A stretch of DNA of 64,000 bases from Erythrobacter litoralis HTCC2594. Lineage in GTDB: Bacteria > Pseudomonadota > Alphaproteobacteria > Sphingomonadales > Sphingomonadaceae. Position numbers and translations under genes: made by a program. The stretch lies in contig NC_007722.1 in the NCBI RefSeq assembly GCF_000013005.1, positions 129,501-193,500 of the forward strand. The letters are read 5' to 3'. Below are positions 1 to 8,744 of this stretch, in pieces. The notes below the pieces were generated by a model. It did no database searches. It saw only the letters and a list, made by a program, of their open reading frames with translations, and was not told where the DNA came from. The stretch's first letter is position 1. Each line of letters starts with the position of its first letter.

Positions 1-1485
1 TCGAGGCGCATCAACGAAGCCATCGACAGTGGGCTGACGGCGGAAGCCGCGATCGAGCGCGTGCAGCAGCGAACCCGGATGCGCATGCGCGAGATCGACG
101 ATCCGCTGCTGGCCGAGCGCATGCATGATCTGGAAGATTTGTCCAACCGGTTGCTGCGGATCGTCTCGGGCCAGCTCGGCACGGCGGCCTCGCAGGGCCT
201 GCGGCGCGACACGATCCTGATCGCGCGCAATCTCGGCCCGGCCGAGCTGCTCGAATACGACCGTCGGCGCCTGAAGGGCGTGATCCTAGAGGAAGGCTCG
301 CTCACCGCGCATGTCGTGATCGTGGCGCGCGCGATGGGTATCCCGGTCCTCGGGCGGGTTCGCGGCTTGCGCGGGGTGGTGCGCGAAGGCGACGAAATTC
401 TGCTCGACAGCGATGCCGGCATGGCCAACATCCGGCCGACGCAGCCGGTCGCCGATGCCTTCGACACACGCTTCGTGAAGAGCAAGGAACGCCAGGCCGC
501 CTATGCCGAGTTGCGCGATGTCGAGCCGTTCACGCGCTGCGGCACCCGCATCCAGGTACTGATGAACGCCGGCCTGCGCGAGGATATGTCGAACCTGCCG
601 TTGGTGGGCGCCGACGGGGTGGGGCTGTTCCGCACCGAATTCCAGTTTCTCGTTTCCGCCACCCTGCCGCAGCGGGAGCGGCAGACCCGGCTCTATCGCG
701 ACGTTCTCGATGCGGCGGGCGGAAAGGAAGTGGTCTTTCGCACTGTCGATATCGGCGGCGACAAGGCGGTCCCGTATCTCGCTTCGGAGGAGGCAGAGAA
801 CGACGAGAATCCCGCAATGGGCTGGCGCGCATTGCGGCTCGCGCTGGAACGCGAAGGCCTGCTCAAGGCGCAGGCGCGCGCGCTGCTGGAAGCTTCGGCC
901 GGCAAGAAGCTCAACGTTATGTTCCCGATGGTCAGCGAACCGTGGGAATTCGATGCCGCCAAGGCTGTGTTCGACGACCAGATCGCTTTCCTGCGCAAGC
1001 AGAAGAAGATGCTGCCGGATGAAATCAATTTCGGCGCCATGCTGGAAGTGCCTTCGCTGGCCGAAGTGCTCGATCTCCTCATCCCGAAAGTGTCCTTCCT
1101 CTCGATCGGCACCAACGACCTGACGCAATTCCTGTTTGCCGCCGATCGGGCCAATCCGAAACTGGCGGCGCGCTATGACTGGCTCAGCCCCGCAATCCTG
1201 AGATTCCTGCGCCGGATCGTACAGGCGACCACCGGACACAATGTCGGTCTCGGCGTGTGCGGCGAGATGGGCGGCCGCAGGCTGGAGGCGCTGGCACTGC
1301 TGGGCCTCGGCATCCACCGGCTTTCGATTACGCCCGTCTCGGTCGGCCCGATCAAGGAACTGGTACGGCAGGTCGACCTCAAGCAGATCGAGGATGCGAT
1401 GAACGGCTGGCTCGCCTCGCCGCCGCCTTCCATGCGGGAGGCGATTACCGCATGGGCGCGCGAGCGGGACATCGATGTAGAGTGA
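1..1485 (+). CDS. ptsP: Phosphoenolpyruvate-protein phosphotransferase PtsP (EI-Ntr), 5' part outside the window
   Basis: Enzyme I of the nitrogen-type phosphotransferase system takes phosphate from PEP and passes it to NPr in the cytosol. The frame is open from base 1, so the N-terminal GAF and early linker regions are cut off by the window edge and 494 codons remain. Visible landmarks are the swivelling phosphohistidine segment EEGSLTAHVVIVARAMGIPV (His codon at 310-312), the PEP-binding box VGLFRTEF, the PTS-type NDLTQFLFAADRAN box and the C-terminal GVCGEMGG with its active-site Cys. A GTG at 61 is only an internal codon, because the frame upstream is homologous in style and has no stop. 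The gene stands alone here, with 123 bp to the next gene. Family assignment is firm; EI-Ntr rather than sugar EI rests on the context of a sphingomonad lacking sugar PTS genes here. Confidence 0.93.
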   Translation, partial: SRRINEAIDSGLTAEAAIERVQQRTRMRMREIDDPLLAERMHDLEDLSNRLLRIVSGQLGTAASQGLRRDTILIARNLGPAELLEYDRRRLKGVILEEGSLTAHVVIVARAMGIPVLGRVRGLRGVVREGDEILLDSDAGMANIRPTQPVADAFDTRFVKSKERQAAYAELRDVEPFTRCGTRIQVLMNAGLREDMSNLPLVGADGVGLFRTEFQFLVSATLPQRERQTRLYRDVLDAAGGKEVVFRTVDIGGDKAVPYLASEEAENDENPAMGWRALRLALEREGLLKAQARALLEASAGKKLNVMFPMVSEPWEFDAAKAVFDDQIAFLRKQKKMLPDEINFGAMLEVPSLAEVLDLLIPKVSFLSIGTNDLTQFLFAADRANPKLAARYDWLSPAILRFLRRIVQATTGHNVGLGVCGEMGGRRLEALALLGLGIHRLSITPVSVGPIKELVRQVDLKQIEDAMNGWLASPPPSMREAITAWARERDIDVE

Positions 1486-1608
1486 TATGCGGCGGAAAGT
1501 GGCGGCAGACTGTTCAAGCGCAGTCGCGGCGGCAATCATCGCTTGACAGGCACCGTTAAGCCCGCGGATGGTATTGGGCAAAGATAAAGCGGTCGTAACG
1601 GGTATAGA

Positions 1609-2439
1609 ATGGCAGATAACGAGGTCACCGAAGGCACGGCGGAGCTTTCGTTCGGAGCGGGCGAACGCCTGCGCGCCGAGCGCGAGCGGCAGGATCTGAC
1701 GCTGGAGCAGATCGCGGCCAAGACCCGCATTCCCAAACGGCACATCGAATCCATCGAGGCAAGCGATTTCACCGCGCTTCCGGCAGCGCCGTATGCGGTC
1801 GGCTTCTCGAAGACATACGCCAAGGTGCTCGGCCTCGACCCGGAGGAGATTGCCGAGCAGGTCCGTACCGATCTCGGCGCGGAAGACCCGGCCGAGCGGT
1901 ATGGCCAGGCGAGCGGGCTCGAACCCGGCGATCCGGCACGGGTTCCCTCGCGCGGTCTCGTGTTCTTCTCGATCGCGGCCATTGTGCTGCTGCTGGCGGG
2001 CGGCTTCATGTTCTACCGCACTTTCTTCCTGCCCGGCGCCGGGCCGGGGTCGATCCTGACCGCCGAACAACAGGCACAGGCCGAAGCGCGCGCCGACGCG
2101 CAGGAAGCCGCCGCCGAAGCTGCTCCGGCGGCAGAACCTGGCGGTCCGGTGGTTTTCACCGCGCTGATGGACGACACCTGGGTCAAGTTTTACGACGGTT
2201 CGGGGCGCCAGTTGATGCAGAAGCAGATGGCCGAAGGCGAAAGCTACACCGTTCCCGCCGATGCGCAGAATCCTCAGATATGGACCGGTCGGCCCTACGC
2301 CTTTTCGATTTCGATAGGCGGGCAGACGGTGCCCAAGCTGAGCGAGGAAGACCGGGTGCTCAAAGACGTGCCGGTCAGCGCGGAAGCGCTGCTCGCTAGG
2401 GCCGACGAGCCAAGCGAAACCGCCGAGCCCGAAGCCTAG
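1609..2439 (+). CDS. RodZ-like helix-turn-helix membrane protein (HTH_25 + DUF4115)
   Basis: This 276-residue protein has the layout of RodZ-type cytoskeletal adaptors. An N-terminal HTH_25 domain (about residues 15-85, with LTLEQIAAKTRIPKRHIESI) is followed by a Pro/Gly linker, one membrane span (about 118-140, VFFSIAAIVLLLAGGFMFY), an Ala/Glu-rich spacer and a C-terminal DUF4115 beta domain beginning near FTALMDDTWVKFYD. In the family the cytosolic HTH binds MreB and the periplasmic part contacts the elongasome. Start is the ATG at 1609, whose ribosome site is weak. It sits between ptsP and cpoB on the same strand but is separated from both by more than 100 bp, so an operon is not evident. 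It is shorter than E. coli RodZ. A DNA-binding role cannot be excluded. Confidence 0.85.
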   Translation: MADNEVTEGTAELSFGAGERLRAERERQDLTLEQIAAKTRIPKRHIESIEASDFTALPAAPYAVGFSKTYAKVLGLDPEEIAEQVRTDLGAEDPAERYGQASGLEPGDPARVPSRGLVFFSIAAIVLLLAGGFMFYRTFFLPGAGPGSILTAEQQAQAEARADAQEAAAEAAPAAEPGGPVVFTALMDDTWVKFYDGSGRQLMQKQMAEGESYTVPADAQNPQIWTGRPYAFSISIGGQTVPKLSEEDRVLKDVPVSAEALLARADEPSETAEPEA

Positions 2440-2571
2440 GCATTTCCCCCGTTTTCCGCCCGTTTGCCCTCGACATGACGGGGGCCTTGGTTAATTTTTG
2501 CTCCCGACCGTTCAGCATCAGTTCGGCGCTGCGTCGCGATGGCAGATTCCAGAGCTATGGAGAGGGATAGA

Positions 2572-3552
2572 ATGACGATCCGCCGCTTCCCAACGATTTT
2601 CAGGCGCCCGGCATTTGGGGCCGTAATGGCGGCCACGCTGGCCGGTGTTGCGCTGACCCCGGCGCCCGCACTGGCGCAGGACAATGATGAAGCCCGCATC
2701 CGCAAGCTTGAGGCCGAAGTCCGCGCGCTGCAGCGCCGCGTCTTCCCCGGCGCTGACGGGCGCTTCTTCGAACCGCAGATCGATACCGCGCGCACCGGCA
2801 CGTCGACGGCTCCGACCACGTCGACCACGGCAGTGACCGACATCCTCGCGCGGCTCGATGCAGTCGAAACCTCGCTCCAACGGCTCACCGGACAGGTCGA
2901 GGAGAACAGCAACACGCTGCTGGGTCTCACCACGCGGATGGCTGCGCTGGAGCAGGGAGGCGTGGCTGTTGCCGCCACGTCGGGTGCCGCAACCGGTGCT
3001 GCCGGGGGCGCTTCCACGACGACTACTCGACCGTCGGGCGGCGAGGGCGCGACATCGAGCGCTGCCCGCACCGTTGCCGCGCCAGAAACCACGCCCGCAA
3101 CCGCCGCGCCTTCGCCGGAACGCCTTGCGGCGGTTCAGCAGATCGCCAAGCCGCAGACCGACGATTCCGCCGACGACGAATATTCCTACGGCTTCCGGCT
3201 CTGGGATGCGGGTTTTTATCCCGAGGCGCAGCAGCAATTGGCCATGTTCGTGGACAAATATCCCGACCACTGGCGCGCGACCTATGGTCGCAACCTGCTC
3301 GGCCGCGCCTATCTCGACGACGGTAAGCCTCGCGAAGCCGCACCGTGGTTCCTGCGCAATTACCAGGACGATCGCAACGCGGCCCGCGCGCCCGACAGCC
3401 TCTTGTATCTCGCCGAAACGATGATCGCGCTGGAGGACACCAGCCGGGCCTGCATTGCGCTGGCGGAATTCGGCGAGACCTATCCGGCACTGGCGGCAGG
3501 GCGTTTACAGGACCAGTACGAGGCCAACCGGGCCAAGGTGAGCTGCAATTGA
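2572..3552 (+). CDS. cpoB: Tol-Pal-associated periplasmic TPR protein CpoB (YbgF)
   Basis: CpoB is a periplasmic coordinator of peptidoglycan synthesis and outer-membrane constriction. I chose the ATG at 2572 because a GAGAGG ribosome site precedes it and a clean Sec signal peptide follows (basic start, hydrophobic stretch, ending ALAQ about residue 36); an in-frame ATG at 2539 would add 11 untypical residues. After the signal comes a coiled coil (EARIRKLEAEVRALQRRV) as in the YbgF trimerization segment, then a Thr/Ala/Pro-rich linker, and a C-terminal tetratricopeptide region from about residue 200 (YSYGFRLWDAGFYPEAQQQL). The length of 326 residues is normal. The tol-pal genes themselves are not in the window, but the following tilS is a common neighbour in sphingomonads. 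Confidence 0.88.
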   Translation: MTIRRFPTIFRRPAFGAVMAATLAGVALTPAPALAQDNDEARIRKLEAEVRALQRRVFPGADGRFFEPQIDTARTGTSTAPTTSTTAVTDILARLDAVETSLQRLTGQVEENSNTLLGLTTRMAALEQGGVAVAATSGAATGAAGGASTTTTRPSGGEGATSSAARTVAAPETTPATAAPSPERLAAVQQIAKPQTDDSADDEYSYGFRLWDAGFYPEAQQQLAMFVDKYPDHWRATYGRNLLGRAYLDDGKPREAAPWFLRNYQDDRNAARAPDSLLYLAETMIALEDTSRACIALAEFGETYPALAAGRLQDQYEANRAKVSCN

Positions 3553-3607
3553 TAGCACGCCCGATCTTGCGGTCGACCGGGCCTTAGCCGAGCGCTTCCT
3601 CGCGGAT

Positions 3608-4567
3608 TTGCGTCCGCTGTGGCACGATATCGACGATGACGACGCGCCGAGGCTCGGCGTCGCCGTGTCCGGCGGACCGGACAGTCTCGCCCTGTTGCTG
3701 CTCGCCAATACGGCTCTGCCTGGCCGCGTCGTCGCCGCGACCATCGACCACGGCTTGCGGCCCGAGGCGGCCGACGAAGCAGCCATGGTCGGCGGGCTGT
3801 GCGAGCGGTTGGGAGTCCTGCACCACACGGTGGAAGTGGCGCTCGAACCCGGCAATACGCAGGATCGCGCAAGAAAGGCGCGTTACGAGGCGCTGTGCCG
3901 ATGCTTCGGCGAACAAGGCGCCGACACTTTTGCCACCGCCCATCATGCCGACGACCAGGCCGAAACCCTGCTGATGCGCTTCAACCGCGGCAGCGGGTTA
4001 TCGGGGCTGGCGGGCATCCGTGCGCGCACCGTGCTGTTGTCGCCCGAGCCGCTGGGCGAATATCTCGTCGTGCGACCCTTGCTCGAGTGGCGGCGCGAAG
4101 AACTGGCGGGGATCGTGGCGGATGCCGGGCTTGCCCCGGTGCAGGACCCGTCCAATGTCGATACGCGCTATGACAGAGTTCAGGTCCGGCGGGCCTTGGC
4201 CGATCTACCGTGGCTCGATCCGCTGGCGATGGCGCGCAGCGCGCGCCATCTGCAGGAGGCGGAGGATGCAGTGCGCCGGTCATCTGCCGATGTCTACAAT
4301 CGTTGCACCTACCGCGAGGGCGAAACGGTCTGGTTTCACTGGGGCCACGCCCGGACCGTAGAGATCGAAGCGGTGCGGCTGATCTTGCTGGAATTCGGGG
4401 CCGACGTCCCGCGATCGTCGATCGCGCGGCTGATCGACCAGCTCATGTCAGAGGGTGCGGGCTCGCTTGGCGGCGTAGTCGCGCGGCGTGCTTGGCATCG
4501 GGATGGCCCCAATTCTGAGACCGATGCGTGGAAGTTCGAGAAGGAGCCGCCGCGCCGCACCGGATGA
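3608..4567 (+). CDS. tilS: tRNA(Ile)-lysidine synthetase TilS
   Basis: TilS puts lysine on C34 of the AUA-reading tRNA-Ile using ATP, which is essential for decoding. The N-terminal PP-loop ATPase is unmistakable: the SGGPDS loop is at about residues 22-27, followed by DHGLRPEAADEA and the TAHHADDQAETLLMR box. With 319 residues it lacks the longer C-terminal domain of the E. coli enzyme, as is usual in alphaproteobacteria. The start is uncertain. The first standard start codon in frame is TTG 3608, but the frame is open back to 3542 with plausible coding (…DRALAERFLADL…), so the true start may be a rarer codon such as ATT 3548 overlapping the end of cpoB. Its end faces the converging L,D-transpeptidase gene at 21 bp. 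Confidence 0.93.
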   Translation: MRPLWHDIDDDDAPRLGVAVSGGPDSLALLLLANTALPGRVVAATIDHGLRPEAADEAAMVGGLCERLGVLHHTVEVALEPGNTQDRARKARYEALCRCFGEQGADTFATAHHADDQAETLLMRFNRGSGLSGLAGIRARTVLLSPEPLGEYLVVRPLLEWRREELAGIVADAGLAPVQDPSNVDTRYDRVQVRRALADLPWLDPLAMARSARHLQEAEDAVRRSSADVYNRCTYREGETVWFHWGHARTVEIEAVRLILLEFGADVPRSSIARLIDQLMSEGAGSLGGVVARRAWHRDGPNSETDAWKFEKEPPRRTG

Positions 4568-4588
4568 TGCAGCGAGCGTGCAGGCAGA

Positions 4589-5269
4589 TTACAGGATCGA
4601 TTCACCCATTCCCAGCGTCTCGCCATCGGTAATGATGACCTGGTCGCCCTTCCCGGCGACGGCGAAGACCTTGGCAGCGAAATCGTCGGGCATGCCGACG
4701 CAGCCGTGGCTGGCATAGCCGTTCTCGACATCCGAGCCGTGCAGCGCAACGCCATCGTCGGTCAGGAACATCGAATAAGGCATCGGTGCGTTGTCGTATT
4801 TTTCCGATACGTTGTGGCGCATCTTGTACTTGATCGGGAAAGTGCCGAGCGGGGTAGGGTGCTCGTCGGTGCCGAGCAGCACAGCCGCCGCACCGATTTC
4901 GTGACCGCCCTTGAACACGCTGATGACGCGGGCCTTCAGGTCGACTGTCATCACGATCTTGCCTTCAGCGGGCGCTTTGTCGGTGTTCCAGTGCCATTCG
5001 CCATATTTGATCGGACCATCGATCGGCAGGATACTCCTGACGGTAAACTCTTCGTCCACCGGGGCCGAGGCCTGCTGAACTTGCGCTTCGGGCGCTGCGT
5101 CTTCCCCGCCCAGCTTTGCCGGGTCGACCGGTATCGCCTCTTCGTGCGAAGCAGTCTCGGCTTCCGCCGTTGCAGAATCTGCCATCATGGTGCTCGCCAG
5201 CGTCGCGCCGCCGAAAACCAGTACCGTGGCCGCCGTGGCGCCACCAATCCATTTGAGCATTGCGTTCAT
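4589..5269 (-). CDS. L,D-transpeptidase (YkuD domain), exported
   Basis: A predicted periplasmic L,D-transpeptidase that would make 3-3 peptidoglycan cross-links or attach proteins to the wall. The 226-residue product starts with a membrane-anchor or signal segment (IGGATAATVLVFGGATLAS, about 7-26), followed by an acidic Ala/Glu-rich spacer. The YkuD catalytic domain lies at about 105-215 and shows the signature VALHGSDVENGYASHGCVGMP with catalytic His and Cys in the SHGC motif. It converges with tilS and is preceded by about 100 bp up to the end of the ppc-like gene, so it is probably transcribed alone or as the tail of the long minus-strand operon. Substrate preference cannot be read from the sequence. 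Confidence 0.92.
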   Translation of the reverse strand: MNAMLKWIGGATAATVLVFGGATLASTMMADSATAEAETASHEEAIPVDPAKLGGEDAAPEAQVQQASAPVDEEFTVRSILPIDGPIKYGEWHWNTDKAPAEGKIVMTVDLKARVISVFKGGHEIGAAAVLLGTDEHPTPLGTFPIKYKMRHNVSEKYDNAPMPYSMFLTDDGVALHGSDVENGYASHGCVGMPDDFAAKVFAVAGKGDQVIITDGETLGMGESIL

Positions 5270-5370
5270 GGGTAGCTGTATGCGCGTATTGCCCTCGGTA
5301 ATCCATCAATAGGAAGGCGCCGTCCCGCTATTGGACGACCGGCAGCCGTATTCGTTAACGCATGCAATCC

Positions 5371-8133
5371 TTAGCCATGCGCGCCGAAATGGTTGGCGAT
5401 CGCCGTCGTGACGCGCAGCGAGAGCATGTAGGCGCGTTCCAGCGGGTCGATATAGTTCCGTCCGATCGCGCCGTATCCTTCGCCTTCGTCGTCAGGCCAG
5501 TCGCTCGGCTCATCCATCTGGAAATCGTCAAGCTGTGGGAAGCTGGTCGGGAAGGCCCGCCGCATCTGCGCCAGCGCATCGTCGATCCGCAAGGTGAAGA
5601 CCATTTCCAGCACATCGTCGCGGCTGATGTCGTTGGCGCGGCTGAAGCTGGGGAGCGATACCGCGCGCAGAAACATGTGCTTGAACAGCGCCAGCCGCAG
5701 CGCCTGCAAGACGCCGAGCGTGCGCCGTGTTTGCTCGCGCTCTGGTAGCGGGTCTTCCGCGGGCAGGTGCTCGAGCAATCGGTGAAACTTGAGCGCATCG
5801 ACCCGCAGGCGCGAGGCCAATCGACGGAATACCCCGTTGCGGTCATCCTTGGTGAGATAATCGGCCAACGCCTGGCAAGCATGCGAGATGCCGTCTTCGG
5901 TCCCGCGATAGGTGCGGCTCGCCCAGTAAGCGCTGTTGAACAGTTCGCCATAGGCGGCGACGGTCTTGATGCTGGCGAGCGCATTGGCATTGCGCGCGAG
6001 CCGCATCAACTGCTGCCCGCGAGGGCTGGATTCCAGCAGCTGCGCGATTTCTTCTTCATTGCCCTCGGCAGCGGTGCCGATCCCGGCGATGACGTTCACC
6101 GGATAGCCGAGCTGCTGCAGGATCGCATTGTGCGGGATGGCGCGGATCTGGCGCAGGTTCATCGAGCGGTCGGCGGCGACGTCGCTCTGCCGGCGGCTGA
6201 CGCGGCTGCCGGTCGAATTGAGCATGCCGAGCCCGAAGGCCGTGATCGCTCGCGAATAGGTCTGGCTTTCGAGATGCTCGCGCTGGTGCGTGCGGATGGC
6301 GCGGTAGAAGTCGAGGCTCAGGTCGGTGCGGGTATAGAAGGGATCGGGCTCGCCGCTGGCATGCTCGGTCCATTCGTAATCGGCGATATGGGCGAGCGTT
6401 GCGAAGGCGAGTTCGGGCGTCTCGAACAGCTGGTAACCATCGCCGCCCTGGAAGCTGGCCTCGGGTTCCAGCCGGACCGAGCCGCGCGCGAAGCGGCCCC
6501 GCGCCCATGGCGACAGCGGCCATTCGAGGCGATCTTTGAGTGAGGCCGGATGCGCACCGCGCCCCATACTCTCGCCATGGGTGTTAAACACGAGCGCAGC
6601 GACATCGCTCATCGCATTGGCGCGCATGGCGTCGGCCATCCGGCCCTGGAGGCGCTCGATGGCCAGGCTCGCCGGGACCTGCCCGACGAAACGCCCGGCA
6701 TCGGAAAAACCGGTCTGGATGCAGACACGGCCCCGGTTGCGGGCATAGGCGCGGTATTCGTCTTCCTGCAGCAGCGCATCGAGGAACCGCCCGCCATGCT
6801 CCAGCGCCGCTTCGGTTTCGAACAGTGGGGAGACATCGACCTTGTCCGCAATGCCGAAGAGCTTGGCGAAATAGAGCGCGGCCATGACGGTGGAGGGCTG
6901 CTCGCATTCGGCCACCAGCATGCGGATCGGCGCATCGGCATCGATATGGTGCAGGATCTGCGCCATGGCGAGGAACTGGCGGATCGCCGTGCTGGCCTCG
7001 ATCGCGAGCGCGCCGAAGTTGGCGCGCATGGGTTCGACTTCGGCGACCATCTTGCGCAGCACCGCCATCGCACCCTTGCTGCCGATCTCCAGCGTATCGC
7101 CGCCTTCGATGCGGCGGCGAATGGCGTTGTGGAGCTGCTTGGCGTTCACCCGAAAATGTATCCAGCCCATGCCCAGCCCGTCGGCGCGCATCGCGGCGGC
7201 GAGGGTCAGCAGTTTGATCGCGTGATCTTCGGATGCCTGTTGCGCTTCCTCTTCCAGCGCGGCGATGATTGGCGCGAGGCTGAGCAGCTTGTGCTCGTGA
7301 TCGGCGGTCAGGCGGTTGGCGGCATCGCTGAGATCGACCGGATCGCTGAGGTCCTGCGCGAAGTCCTCGGCGCGCGCTTCGGCATAGGCGAGGGCGGGGT
7401 GCAGCGTGCCGAGCAGCTTGTGCCCGCTGTCGATCTTTTCCAGCTTTGCGACATAGCGGCGCAGACGTTGGGCTTTTTCCGCCAGCCGAAAACCAATGGA
7501 ATCGTACCACTTGATGTCGGTGCGCCCGTCCATGTCGTAGCCGACCCAAGTTGCGAAGCGGAACGGCAGCGGCTTCAGGTCCCGCCACCGGTCGGCGAAA
7601 CTGACGGCCGCATTGGATAGCAATTCGCCGACGATCCGGTCGCGCGCGTCCTGCGCATGGCCGATGGCGCGCATCGCACGCTGGTGCTCGTAGACTAGAG
7701 TGACAGCCGGACGGTCCTCGGTCGCGGTGCAGGCGGCATCGGCGACACTCCCGTCGCCGGTGATCGCACTGGCAAGCGAGCTGGCCTGGTCGGGCGTCAG
7801 CAGAAATGTCGGGTGCGCAGTGAAAACCGCGTGCAGGCGCGGCTGCTCCCAATGCTCACGGAACGCGCCGAAATCGGCAAAATCGGGGCCAAGCCGCCAA
7901 GTGTCCGTGCCGGGCAGGGCGAGCAAGCGCCGCGTGCGCGCAGCGCGATCTTCCAGCGCCGTCGTTTCCAGCTCGCAGATCATGCTTTCGAGATCGTCGA
8001 GCGACAATTCGCCCGCCTCAAGAGCGCGCGAAAGGTCGAGCGATAGCTGGAACACCGGGTTGAACAGCGGGGTTTCCGCTGTCCGGCTGTGCATGTCCTG
8101 CAGGCGCTCGCGAAGGTCGGTGACGGACTTCAT
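5371..8133 (-). CDS. ppc: Divergent phosphoenolpyruvate carboxylase-family protein
   Basis: A 920-residue protein of PEP carboxylase length, last gene of the Entner-Doudoroff operon. The start is ATG 8133, which overlaps the eda stop as ATGA; a longer frame to 8295 merely runs through eda. Family hallmarks are recognisable but altered. The N-terminal VFTAHPT box ends in Phe instead of the usual Glu. The glycine-rich GYSDS-type box reads GFSDAGRFVGQ, so Lys is replaced by Arg. The FHGRGG loop reads FNTHGESMGRGAHP. The C-terminal GSRP-type box reads GSRVSRR followed by LRQIRAIP. PEP carboxylase converts PEP plus bicarbonate to oxaloacetate, an anaplerotic step that fits the operon. The changed catalytic motifs leave real doubt that it has that activity; such divergent members occur in sphingomonads as far as I recall. 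Confidence 0.75.
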   Translation of the reverse strand: MKSVTDLRERLQDMHSRTAETPLFNPVFQLSLDLSRALEAGELSLDDLESMICELETTALEDRAARTRRLLALPGTDTWRLGPDFADFGAFREHWEQPRLHAVFTAHPTFLLTPDQASSLASAITGDGSVADAACTATEDRPAVTLVYEHQRAMRAIGHAQDARDRIVGELLSNAAVSFADRWRDLKPLPFRFATWVGYDMDGRTDIKWYDSIGFRLAEKAQRLRRYVAKLEKIDSGHKLLGTLHPALAYAEARAEDFAQDLSDPVDLSDAANRLTADHEHKLLSLAPIIAALEEEAQQASEDHAIKLLTLAAAMRADGLGMGWIHFRVNAKQLHNAIRRRIEGGDTLEIGSKGAMAVLRKMVAEVEPMRANFGALAIEASTAIRQFLAMAQILHHIDADAPIRMLVAECEQPSTVMAALYFAKLFGIADKVDVSPLFETEAALEHGGRFLDALLQEDEYRAYARNRGRVCIQTGFSDAGRFVGQVPASLAIERLQGRMADAMRANAMSDVAALVFNTHGESMGRGAHPASLKDRLEWPLSPWARGRFARGSVRLEPEASFQGGDGYQLFETPELAFATLAHIADYEWTEHASGEPDPFYTRTDLSLDFYRAIRTHQREHLESQTYSRAITAFGLGMLNSTGSRVSRRQSDVAADRSMNLRQIRAIPHNAILQQLGYPVNVIAGIGTAAEGNEEEIAQLLESSPRGQQLMRLARNANALASIKTVAAYGELFNSAYWASRTYRGTEDGISHACQALADYLTKDDRNGVFRRLASRLRVDALKFHRLLEHLPAEDPLPEREQTRRTLGVLQALRLALFKHMFLRAVSLPSFSRANDISRDDVLEMVFTLRIDDALAQMRRAFPTSFPQLDDFQMDEPSDWPDDEGEGYGAIGRNYIDPLERAYMLSLRVTTAIANHFGAHG

Positions 8134-8744
8134 GGCGTGAGCTTGGCGGCAGCCTGTGCCGATTGTGTGACGGCGGCGAAATCGCTCGGATGGCGCGGCG
8201 CGACCCAGCTGCCGCCAACGCACAGGATCGGATCGAAAGCGAGCCATTCGGGTGCCGTATCCTCGCTGATGCCGCCTGTGGGGCAGAACTTGCACTGGCC
8301 GAAAGGCGCAGCGAGCGCTTTCAGGGCGGGCAGGCCCCCTGCGGCCATGGCGGGGAAGAACTTGAAGTGCGTGAGGCCAAGGTCCAGCCCGCGCATGATG
8401 TCGCCCGCATTCGCGATACCGGGAAGAAACGGCACCTCGGCGCGGATCGCGGCCTTGCCGAGCGGCTCGGTGAGCCCCGGCGAGACGATGAATTCGCTGC
8501 CTGCATCGAGCGCGTCGGCCAGGTCCTGCTGGTTGATGACAGTCCCAGCGCCGACGATCGCCCCTGCGACCTGCTTCATGGCCCTGATCGCATCGAGCGC
8601 AGCGGGGGTGCGCAGGGTCACTTCAAGCACGCGCAAGCCGCCTTCGACCAAGGCTTCGGCGAGCGGAACCGCATCGGCCACGTCATCGATCACGATCACC
8701 GGGATCACGGGCGCCGTGCGCATGATGGATTCGATAGTGCTCAC
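8130..8744 (-). CDS. eda: 2-dehydro-3-deoxy-6-phosphogluconate (KDPG) aldolase
   Basis: Cleaves KDPG to pyruvate and glyceraldehyde 3-phosphate, the last step of the Entner-Doudoroff pathway. The 204-residue protein has the class I aldolase marks: EVTLRT near residue 40, VGAGTV near 65, and the Schiff-base lysine in FKFFPA near residue 128, followed by a glycine-rich phosphate site (PTGGIS). Its length matches the bacterial family. Start ATG 8744 overlaps the end of glk by 4 bp (ATGA), and its own stop overlaps the ppc-like start in the same way, so the three genes are translationally coupled. Confidence 0.96.
   Translation of the reverse strand: MSTIESIMRTAPVIPVIVIDDVADAVPLAEALVEGGLRVLEVTLRTPAALDAIRAMKQVAGAIVGAGTVINQQDLADALDAGSEFIVSPGLTEPLGKAAIRAEVPFLPGIANAGDIMRGLDLGLTHFKFFPAMAAGGLPALKALAAPFGQCKFCPTGGISEDTAPEWLAFDPILCVGGSWVAPRHPSDFAAVTQSAQAAAKLTP

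Noticed and set aside
286..2070. Long minus-strand frame of 594 codons across ptsP and the RodZ-like gene
   Set aside because: Arg/Ala/Gly-rich product without family character. It is the GC-driven shadow of two well-supported plus-strand genes.
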